Source: Baffinella frigidus (Eukaryota > Cryptophyceae > Cryptomonadales > Baffinellaceae). From it: 27,013 bases of DNA. This document shows positions 8,801 through 19,787 of the stretch, piece after piece (positions within the stretch are counted from its first letter, which is position 1; every line of letters starts with the position of its first letter). The notes beneath the pieces were generated by a model that was not told where the DNA came from, made no database searches, and worked only from the letters and a program-made list of their open reading frames with translations. The stretch spans positions 759,972 to 786,984 of the forward strand of contig MU646367.1 of NCBI GenBank assembly GCA_026770585.1, given 5' to 3'. The position numbers were made by a program, and so were the translations under genes.

Positions 8801-11800
8801 GGAGAGCAACCACGCCGCAACCACACGCCATCACAGATCACGTCGGATTATGTTTTTGGGTTTAGTGTTCAGGTTGTGGGGTCATGGTGTAGGGTGTAGG
8901 GATTGGGGAACACCTGTGCCTTGTACGGGGTGATGATGCCAATGTCGGCGACCTTGCATCCGCCCGCGTCGAGCACCACCTCGAGGATGTCGAGCACCTT
9001 CTCCGCTTCCAAGCGGTTCATCTTCGAGTCTCCCTCCGTCTGCACGCGGGGTGGGGCCCCGTCACGATCAGATCATCTTGGATGATACAACGCCCGGGCG
9101 TTCCCAGGAGGCGGCGCATTCCCGTGGCCGGATCCCTCGGTACCTAAGCCCCAAACCCTAAACCTAAACACTACAATCCAGTGGTAGTTACTCGTAAAAT
9201 AGGCTTGTCAGCTCCTGGGAGATGCGCACACCGGGTCGGTGTGCTAGAGTTTACGGTTTAGGGTTGCTAGGGTTTAGGGTCTAGGGTTTGGGGTTTAGGG
9301 TTTAGGGTTTGGGGTTTGGGGTTTGGGGTTTAGGGTTGAGGGTTTAGGGTTTAGGGTTTAGGGTTTAGGGTTTAGGATTCAGGGCTTAGGGGTCAGGGCT
9401 TAGGGATTGGGGTGGAGGGTTTGGGGTTGCGCACCTGCTCGACGCTACTCGGCCCCATCTCGACGAACGCCAGCGGTACCTAGTGTACGGTTTAGGGCTT
9501 AGTGTTTAGGATGAGGGTTGAAGAGTTCAGGGCTCGGGTTTTGGGGCTTGGGGATCAGAGGTCAATGTTTGGTGTTTGGTGTTTGGTGTTTGGTGTGTGG
9601 GTGTCCTGGTTCAGGGTTTAGGGTTTAGATTTTAGTGTGTAGGGTTTCGGATAAGGGTTTAGGGTTTAGGTACCGCGGGGTCCGGCCACGGGAAGCCCGG
9701 CAGCACCGGCCGGTCCTCCTCCGAGACGCCGGACCTGAGCTTGCCCTCGTAGATCTCCGCGGCGATGAACTCGACGAGCTTCGGGTGCGAGCGGAACTGC
9801 GTATCCAGGAAAAAAGGCTGCACGCCCTGGCGCACGAGGCGCCCGTAGAGTGAGAGAGAGAGCCCGCGATGCGCCGCCTCCTGGGATTGCACGGAGGGGG
9901 GGAGCTGGCAGTGGTCCCCAGCGAGGACGAGGCGCGCGCACCCGCGCTGCACGATCGGAACGATCGCGCCGATCTCCGTGCACTGCGCGACCTCGTCGAC
10001 GAGGATGGCGGCGAACGGCCCGAGCCTCGCGAGCAGACCCCCCCCTGCTGTGATCATCTGCGCGCAGATAACCTGCGACGCGCGCAGAACCGCCATCGTC
10101 AGATCGTGATTATCCTTCCCCCCCCGCTTGTCCTCGAGCGAGGCCTCCTCCTCCTCCGCAGCCGCCCGCGCGGTCGCGGCAAGTGCAGTCTCGCGTTAGC
10201 ACAACGCCTCGACCAACTCCTCCCGCGCCACCACCTTCCACAACACCCCCGAATGCGCCTGGAACCCCCCTCCCCCCCGCACCATCCACCCGTGCCCCGG
10301 TGGGAGCCTCCCCTTCTTCGGATTCATCGCCAACAACTCTCCCCCAAGCTCGGCAACGCCTGGCTTCTTCCCCCCTGTGGGGGGCAGAAGCTGCTTGGTG
10401 TTGCCGAGCTTATGCGACATGACCCACCCCGACCGCTTCCCGGCAAAGAAGCAGAACACCCTGCCCAACTTCCCCGCGCCGGCCAGCCCCTCGTCCGCAT
10501 CCATGGGCGGTGCCTCAAGCGTGTTCTGCCCGCTGCCGGCCGCCTCCTCGCCCTGCCCCTCCTCGCCCGCCCCCGCCCCCGCATCTCTGCAGTACACGGG
10601 ACGCCCTCCGAACTCGTGCTTGCCCCCCGCACCGGAAGCGTCACAGAGAACAAACTCTCCGCACAGCTCCGGCTTCGAACAGATCCCGCAGAAACAGCAC
10701 CCCTTAAACGTCAGCGCGCGGGGGGGTGGCCCGTTTCCACGACAATCCATGTCCCATCCATCCATGTCCGTGCCGGTAGAGTAGCGTTGGGGACCCCCGT
10801 TCATGCCTGAGAAGCGTAGGGGACCCCCATCCGCCTGCCCGGCACTGAGCGTGGCGCGCAGCTCCTCCACTGTGCGGGATTGCAACGCTTCTCTGAAGAG
10901 CGCTGCGCGCGTAGCCTCTTGCGCCGCCGCTTGCTGCTCGAGCCTCTGCCGCGTTTCCTCACACTGAATCGCCCGCTCTCCCCGCAGCAGCGCCACTTTG
11001 TAGTCCAGCGTATGCTCTTCCAGGCTAGCGCTAATCTTAGAGGAGCTGCCAACGCGAACGACGTTGACACCCAGTTTCACCAAGCCCAGCACGATATTGT
11101 CCACAGCCACGTTCCCATCCGCGGTCGCGAGGATCGGGCCCAGGCCGAGTTTTGCCCAGAGGCGCAGAATGTGGACCGACGCCGTTGTCTTCCCCGTGCC
11201 CGGGGGTCCCTGGATGACAGTGCAGCGGCGCGTGAGAGCCGCGCGCACTGCGCGCTGCTGCGACGCGTTCAAACCCTCCACCTCGCGAACATCTTCCTCG
11301 CATTCCACCAGTTTCTCCGGCGAAATGCCATCCATGACGTCTTCAGCTGCCAGTGCCTCCACCGCAACCTTCTGCGCCTCCTGCGCCCCCTCCGATCCAG
11401 CATCGGCGTTTCCTGAATCTCCTGGTGAGGGGCCACGCCAGCTCACACGTTCAGATTGCAAACGCACCGTTGCGGACTTAGTGGTACATATTAGCGTGTT
11501 CTCCGCAGTGGTGGTACCCCACTACTTTAATCGTGTGGAGTGTTTTCAGAAACAGACATCACCGGAATCAGCTTCACGCAAACTCTCTGCGCCTTTCTCC
11601 GATTCGACACCAACAGCGCCTGGCTGAGAGTCCCCCGACGGTTGACTAAACCGGGCAGCTTTTGTACCGGTAAGATTGTGTACAAAGCAACGGTCTTTTT
11701 AGTAAACAGTCGTGAGACTCTCACCTGGATCGTCTGTGGGGGAGAATTTCGCGACTATTGACTAATTACCGGCTTCTCTGTACTGCATGGCACACAATTT

Positions 11801-14800
11801 ACAATGGAGGACGTTCAAATCAAATTCGTGGGTTTAAGTCCTGCACTGTGACTTGTGTACCACTAATGGCGCCAGTGAAGTCCTTTTCTACAGGAAGCTT
11901 TGTGCACGACCTGGAATGTATAAAGGTTCCCGCTAGCGGTGGAATTGTTCGGACACTTTTCATTTTTACAATTAGATTTTAAGATTCCGCAAACTTGACT
12001 GTAACATTATCATTGTACACGGTGTACCACAAATAATTACCCCTCCAGCGTATGCTTACGGGATTACCGGGTGTATGGGGATCGGAGGCGTGCGTGTCCG
12101 CGCGATTGTTGTCGAGGACTTGCTTCTCAGGGTCCGTGCCCGTGCTGCCGTACCCCCCCTGCCGCAAGGGCGCCGGGGTGCATCAGAGTACTCTTATTCA
12201 GTTTTCGTGTCGATACGTTTATTTCGTCGTCACCACTTCAGAAACATCACGGAGATCAGCTCGACCGCTACCACCACGTCGTGCTCGAGCGTGGTACCAA
12301 CGGACAGTTACACCTACACGCCATAATGCTCTTCGACAAGAGCATGCAAAAGAACAAGATCCAAGCCAACATCTGGGGTCGTTTCGTCAAGCCAAACTGC
12401 GATGCTGGGACCATTGGCGGCGTTGCCGTTAAAGTCCAAGTCGCACCTGGTGATAACTGGTACACAGAATACTTAAGGAAGGAAGAAGGGGTCGAAGTCA
12501 AGTCGACCCTCTGGGATGCACGCCGCGTCGGAGCTTACTTTCCTGACGAAGACACTCAACTCTTTCTTCAAGAATCCAAAGGCAAAGGAGCTGGTCATAA
12601 TTGGGTTGTTAAGCTACTTGCTGATTACAAATCCGAGTGCAACGAATATACGTTCCTCACTGCCTATAATTTTCTGCACAAACAACACCGTCTAGCCAAC
12701 CGCATGTACCAGTTCCGTACACTGCGTGAGCATGCCAAAATACTCTCCAAGTATGCCAATGAAGACGACGAACCTACCATGGAATGCATCCGTTGGAACA
12801 ACCAGATGGACGGTCTTCTACTGCAGCAGTAGTATATAAGCAACCGCTGTAACCTTCAACCAAGATGGGCACGTTCAAGCGGAAGCGGTCCTTCGCCAAG
12901 AAGTTCACCAAGCGGAGCTCCTACAAGAAGAAGCGTACGGGTGTCAAGGCAGTCGTTACGCGTATGCTCAAGACGCATGACAAAAAGATGATCGAAACTA
13001 AACATTCTATGGAAACGTTCACCGACAATCAACAGATTAATCATAACAATTTCATTACACTTACGTCTACTCCGTTCGCTACTCAGTCTGGCACCACTGA
13101 TCCTACTGGTCGTGGCAGGCGCATCGGTGACGAGATTACTCCCACTGGCTACTCCTATAAAATGATGGTCGAGCTCAATGAGCGCATCTCCGATTGCACA
13201 TATCGTCTTCTCGTTGTGAAAGCTGCGAAAGGCGATATTCCTACTCGTGGTACCCTATTTGTCGGTCAATCCGGCAACAAGATGTTGGACAACATCGATT
13301 ACGAGCGCTATTCCGTGATCCACCAGAAGTTCTTCAAGATGAAGGCCCCTAACCATGGTACCAACTCAGGAAACTTTGTGCAGTTTGCTGGCGGTACGTA
13401 TATGGAAAATGCTGCAGATGCTGATTTCACGATGACTACGTTTGCTACCCGGATCATTCGTGGGTTGCACAACGGCCTGCAGGCCGTACGTTGAGAGTTC
13501 CCCCAATACGTCTGTTGACTAAAATTGTCAGATTTTGTTTCAGGACAGTACTGAACCGGGCAGGCTTAGTGATACTATACACCGGGCAGAAGGAGTGCCA
13601 GAAAGACCTCGAATTGGTCAACAGTCGTACGGGAGTCTGTCCGTGCGCTGCATCGAGGGTTTAGGGTCTAGGTTAGCGTAGCTCAGGGCAGGGCAGGGCA
13701 GGGCAGGGCAGGGTAGGGTAGGGTAGGGTAGGGTGGGGTAGGGTCGGGTAGGGTAGGGTAGGGTAGGGTAGGGTACGTTATGTCAGGGTAGGGTAGGGTA
13801 GGGTAGGGTGGGATAGTAAGGCAGGGTCAAGAGGTGCAGGAACCTGGTGGACGGCGGTGACGGAGTTGATGGCGTTCTGCTGCTGGTTGATCGAGGGCAT
13901 GGACGAGGGCACGCCGACGAGTGCCAGATGCAGGGGCTTGCCGTCCAAGGGCGCCCCCTGCGAACGAGACACGCCCCCCGTTAGTACAACATATGTCAGG
14001 CATTCCGTAGGGTGCTACGGTAGGCAAAATACAATAGTCTACTCTTTCTATCCAGAGATGGGCCCAGAAACTCTGTTTTACGGGGGGGGCTCGTAACCTG
14101 GAGAGGGATCCCCTCTTGAGGCTGAGTCCAGCTCTCTATCCTCTACTCCTTCTTTCCCGAGGCGGGCCCTTCTGTCCCGAGGCGGGCCTATCTGTCCCGA
14201 GGCGGGTCTATCTGTCCCGAAGCGGGCCACTCTCCCCGAGGCGGGCCCAGTCATTCTTTTTCACGTTTTACGGGGGGGCATCTCACACACGCCCGCGGGG
14301 AAAACTCACTTTTACGGGGGGGGGGCTTGTAACCTGGAGACACGCGAGGAGCATCTCACACAGGCTCGCGGGAAAACTTTTTATATTCGGGTTTCGGATT
14401 GAGGGTTTGGGGGGCTCGTAACCTGGAGAGATGCGAGGACCTTGTCCGCGTCCTTGCGCTGCTTGAACACCATCTTTTGGGGGGTGGGGTTTAGGGTTTG
14501 GGGTTTGGAGTTTCGGGTTTAGGGTTTAGGGTTTAGGGTTTCGGGTTTAGGGTTTGGGGCTTGGGAGCTAGGGTTTAGGTCGGCCGACTTACATGGATTT
14601 GACTGAAGTTGTCATAATGAACAACGTATGCCACAACACTTGAGCGCGTGTACTCAGAAAAAGTGACTTGCGTGAGATACAGTGACTTTACTGTAAAGTT
14701 GCACGTCCGCACAACCACGCCGTTTCAGATTGTCTCGTCCAAAAGAGACACTTCTTCAGATGGGTTCGTCCGAAACACACGTAGGGTTTCGGGTGCGGGG

Positions 14801-17800
14801 CTTAGGGTGTAGTGTTCAGGGCTACGGGCTAAGGGCTGAGGGTTGAGGGTTCAAGGTTCAGGGTTTAGGGTGTAGGGTTTGGGGTGTAGGGTTCAGGGTT
14901 TAGGGTTTAGGGTTAAGGGTTTAGGGTTTAGAGTTTAGGCTTTAGGGGATGGGGCTTGGCACCTCCGCAGTGCCCGTGCTGGACCCGTCCTCCTTGTAGA
15001 AGATCTCTGCCTTCATGAGCGGGCCTAGTTTGGGGTATAGGGTTCAGGGTGTAGGGGTCAAGGTTTGGGGCTTAAGGTTGAGGGGTTTGGGTTGATGGGT
15101 TACGGTGTATGGTTGATGGTGTATGGTGTATGGTGTATAGTGTATAGTGTATAGTGTATTGTTTATGGTGTATGGTGTATGTTGTATGGTGTATGGTGTA
15201 TGGTGTATGGTGTATGGTGTATGGTGTAAGGTGTAAGGTGTATGGTGTATGGTGTGTGGTGTATGGCGTATGGTTTATGGTTTACGGTTTGTGATTCATG
15301 GTTTATGGTTCATGGTTTATAGTTCCTGGTTTATGGTTTAGATTTTGGGGTTCAGGGTGGACTATCTCAGCATTCTTGAGCGGGCCTGGGCGTAGGGTTT
15401 ATGGGCCTGGGGCATGGGGCCTGATGTCTGGGGTCTGGGATCTGGGTTCTGGGGTCTCATGTCTGGGGTCTGGGGTCTGATGTCTGGGGTCTGGGATCTG
15501 GCTGGGGTCTCGGGTCTACAACTCACAGCAGGGATTGGGGTGTAGGGTTGATGAGGTTGGTACCGCCGTGCTCGACGAAGAGCTCGTTGAGGTCCTCGGC
15601 AGTCACCTCCGCACCCAGGTTCGACACCAGCACCTGTCGGGGTGCAAGCCGGGGTTACGCTGCACTGTAGGGTGTAGGGTGTGGGGTGTGGGGTGTAGGG
15701 TTCAGGGTTCAGGGTTCAGGGTTCAGTGTTCAGGGTTCAGGGTTCAGGGTTCAGTGTCCAGTGTTCAGTGTTCAGTGTTCAGGGTTTGGGGTTTAGGATT
15801 TGAGGTTGATTGGATCTGACCTTGGTGCCGGCGAGCGAGTGTTGATTGATCTGCCCCTGGTAAGGTAGGGGAGGCGTCAGGGTTGAAGGTTGATAGGGTA
15901 GGGTGTTCAGGGTTTTGGGATGAGGGTTTGGGGTGTGGGGTTCCCACGCGTGTCCTGGGCACTCGTGGTTATTTCAAAAGCACCGCTTCGGGCTCACTCG
16001 TACAAATGAGTGTATTTACCGCCGGTTGAATATTGACGTGTGGCGTGTTCCTGGTACAAACCTGGTACAAATCACCAGCTTCAACTTGAGGCAAACTTCT
16101 ACTTTTGGCAAGGCGTGGTTGACTGGATCATGTAGGTTGGGGTGCGCGCGCATGATAGAGATAGCCGTACGACTGTTGACTAATCAGTGTGTTTCGTGGC
16201 ACACAACCTGCCCAGTTTAGTTGAAGCCCTGGAACAAAAGCGGTCCGGTCCAGTCAACCGTGGGTGCACCAGGACGGGCAGGTAGCTACCTTGACCCACT
16301 CATCGACGGAGCCCACCTCCCCGATGGTGATGAGGTCAAACACTCGCGGGCGCGCAGCCTGCACTGACGCCCCCTTTCCTTTCTGCCCTTTCTGCCCTTT
16401 CTGCCCGCGCGGCTTGGGGGCCAAGACAGTCCCGTGGGGTGAGCAGAGTTTGACGAGAGAGTCCAGCTGGCGCGTGTAGGAGGTGCGGTTGCAGCTCTTG
16501 TCAAGCCGCCACCTGCACACAGGTTATCATCGCTTAGCGAGAGACATATTGTTTGTTTTGTAAGAGGAAAAGGTGATGCATGCAGATACATACTGTATAT
16601 ATCTACGATTTTTTCCTTTCCTGGTACAAAAAGGTCCCCTGAGATGCGCGATTGGAAACTATTGACCGACAGTCCCACGCCTGTTGACTAATCGGGGTGT
16701 TTTCTGGCACAAAGTGTTCCCGGTTTAGTCAACCCCCCGGCACAAAAGGTGTCGTCATGTTAAACGATCAGAAACTAATGGCTTCGGCCCTGACGCCTCT
16801 TTCCTTTGCCATTAAAACACGAGCTGCCCGCGGTCGTGGTATGTGATTAATAAACGCTGTTTTATCCCTCAGTAAATGGTTCTGCCCCCCCCCACACACC
16901 TGCAGTCGACGAAGCCTGTGGGCGGCTGCGAGAGGAGCGTCACTACAACCATTTTCTCCGTCAGCATCACCACCTGTGCATGATAATCGACTTAACGTTA
17001 GCGGCTTCTTTTGACGTTAGCGGCCGACGCAACCTTCCCCCCCCAGGGTGTAGGGTTTAGGGTTTAGGATTGAGGGGTTGGGGTTGAGAGTTTGGGTTGT
17101 ATGATTTGGGGTTTAGTGTTGAGGGTTTAGGGTTGGGAGTTTGGGGTTTAGGGTTTAGGGTTTGGGGTTTAGGGTTCAGGATTTAGGGTTTAGGGTTTGG
17201 GGTTTAGGATTTAGGGTTTGGGGTTTAGGGTTTAGGGTTTAGGGTTTAGGGTTTAGGGTTTAGGGTTTAGGGTTTAAGGTTTAGGTTTTAGGTTTTAGGG
17301 TTAGATCTTGGGATTTAGGGTTTGGGGTGTAGGGTTTGGGGTTTGGGGTTTGAGTTTTGGGATCTGGGGGTTCGGGCTTAGGGTTCAGGGTTTAGGGTGT
17401 ATGGTTTGGGGATGAGGGGTGAGCGTTGAGGGTTCCGTGAGCTGGTGACTGAGGCGCAGCGCCCTGAGGGCTACTGCTGCTGTATGGCACCACGGGGGAG
17501 GTTGCTGCTGCCGTATCCCTTGAGTGGCGAGTAGGCTCATACTCCCTACGGTAGGGCCCTAGGATCTGCCTAGGGCCTCGTGGCAGTCAATTTTGACCGC
17601 CTCGCCGCTTGAGGGATATCAACACGCCGGCATTCACACCATCCACCCATGCATCATGCGGGGCGCATAACCACCTGAACACTGAACCCGGAGGAGGGGG
17701 CGGACCGTGCCCTCGGAGATGGCGTCGTCGAGCGGGGAGGTTTTGGAGAGCAGGATGCTGTCCCCCGCCTTCAGGTTCAGCCGCGAAACGTTCACCCCTT

Positions 17801-19755
17801 TCTGGTGTGGTGGTTAGGGTTTAGGGGTTTGGGGTTAGGGTTTAGGGTCTAGGGTTCAGGGTTTAGATGTGAGGTTTAGGGTGTAGGGATCCGGGGTTTC
17901 GGTTCAGAATTATTGATTTGGGTTTTGGGGTTTGAGTTTGAAGGTTTGAGTTTCTGGGTTCTGGGTTTTAGGATTGAGGGTTTATGGTTGGATTTATGGT
18001 TCAGTGTTTATGTTTTATGGTTTGTGGTTTATGGTGTATGGTTTAGAGTGTAGGGTGTAGGGTGTATGGTGTAGGATTGAGGGTTTGGGGTTAAAGGTTC
18101 GTGGTCTATGCTTCATGCTTTATGCTTTAGGGTTTACCGGCGTGTGGAACGTCACTTTCCCGCCCCAACCTTTCCTGTGCGCGCCGTGAAGGTTGTGAAG
18201 GTTGTGCGGGTTCGCGATTTGTTTCACCTGCGGATGCAAGAGTCCCCCGCACGAATGTTGAGAACATCGGCAGGACAGAAGCTAAACTGGTCAGGATTAG
18301 TTAGTACCGGGGAAAGCTGTGATAAGGAGATAATCGTAGGGGGGGCTCTCGCGGACGGAGGCACCGTGTTTCACCTGGGGGCTTACTGAGGGAAACGTTG
18401 TGTACCAGGAAAGGGCTATACACGTAGTTGTACAGTCTATAAATATGGTGTACACTCCTTTCCTGGTACAAAACGTTGCATTATGTTGATCGTTTGGCAA
18501 CCCCCCGATGTTATGCATTTAAATAAAGAACTGAAAACGACGGCTAGGGAGTTTTGTAAATTACTGCAAGGGTAATGTCCACATTTTTATATATCATTAA
18601 ACCCCAACACCTAAACCCTAACCCCTTACCCCTTACCCCTTACCCCGTAACCCCCCACCCCTCCCACACACAAACACACGGCCGACCTGGAGCGCCACCA
18701 GTGACCACCCAGCCTTCTGCAGCGCAGCGCCCGAGCGCCCCGCGACACGCTGCCGGTTCGGGTTTGGGCTTTAGGGTTCGGGGTTTGGAGTTTAGGGTTT
18801 AGGGTTTAGGGTTTAGGGTTTAGGGTGTGGAGTTTAGGGTTTGGGGTTCAGGGTTTAGGGTGTAGGTTTAGGGTTTAGGGTTTAGGGTTTAGGTTTTGGG
18901 ATTTAGGGTTTAGGGTTTAGGGTTTAGGGCCAAGGGTTTAGGGTTGAGGGTTTAGTGTTTAGTGTTTAGGGTTGAGGGTACAGGGTTTAACAAAAAGAAC
19001 CTGGCGCACGGAGGCAGCCTCCGCGAGGAACTCGAGGTGCATGAGCGAAAGGAAGTGTCCGAAGTACGCCTCCGGCCCCTGCTACCGCCCAACGCGTGCG
19101 TGCCTCCGTGAGGGTGAATGGACCAGCTCGACCAAGGTTAGAGCGCAGAGTGTGGGGTGTAGGGTGTAGGGTGTAGGGTGTAGGGTGTAGGGTGTAGGGT
19201 GTAGGGTGTAGGTTGCAGGGTGTAGGGTGTAGGGTGCAGGGTGTAGGGTGTAGGGTGCAGGGTGTGTAGGGTGTAGGGTGTAGGGTGTAGGGTGTAGGGT
19301 GTAGGATGTAGGATGCAGGGTGTAGGGTGTAGGGTGTAGAGGTTACCGCGCCTGCGGCGCCCAGGGCACCAGTGTGAAATGGTCCGATGGAACCGAAGAG
19401 GGCTGAGATATCCAGACGCTTGAGCACCTCCTCCATCGGATGCGGCAGCCTTCGCCTGGTACAGAAACCCCGTGTGAAACCCCGAGTGTATTTATGGGAC
19501 GTGCCCCGTACTAAGATTGGACACGCCAGAACGAAACTAGGACGCGCCAGGTTTTGGTTCAGGTCGCCTCCTGGCACAGCGGGCGAAGGGCGTTATCGCG
19601 TCTTGCCGAAGAGTGATGCGATGGTAGTGTGTTTTCACCTGGAAGCGTTGATGCTTCTTTCAAGATCGTTGTGTGGTTTACCTAAGAGGGTTATTGGCTC
19701 TGCCTAACAGCGCTTTGATGTCTTAGTTTATTTCGCCCTCACCAGTTCAATACAG

Positions 19756-19787
<32 letters not shown>

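Noticed and set aside
9869-11627. Long plus-strand frames (for example 9869-10810 and 10880-11416)
   Set aside because: They are antisense shadows of the GC-rich helicase exon 20, which carries all the conserved motifs on the minus strand.
11996-12030. CRESS replication origin nonanucleotide (TAACATTATCA near GTACACGGTGTAC)
   Set aside because: It does not match the NANTATTAC consensus and is not in a stem-loop; it also lies outside the probable element border.
12052-12186. The first 35-40 codons of the Rep-like plus-strand frame (ATG at 12071)
   Set aside because: This part is the reverse complement of host exon 19 and its acceptor; it has no Rep motif, so I do not count it as viral.
14154-14250. 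CRISPR-like array of 20-bp repeats
   Set aside because: Units are contiguous and unspaced, so this is a minisatellite.
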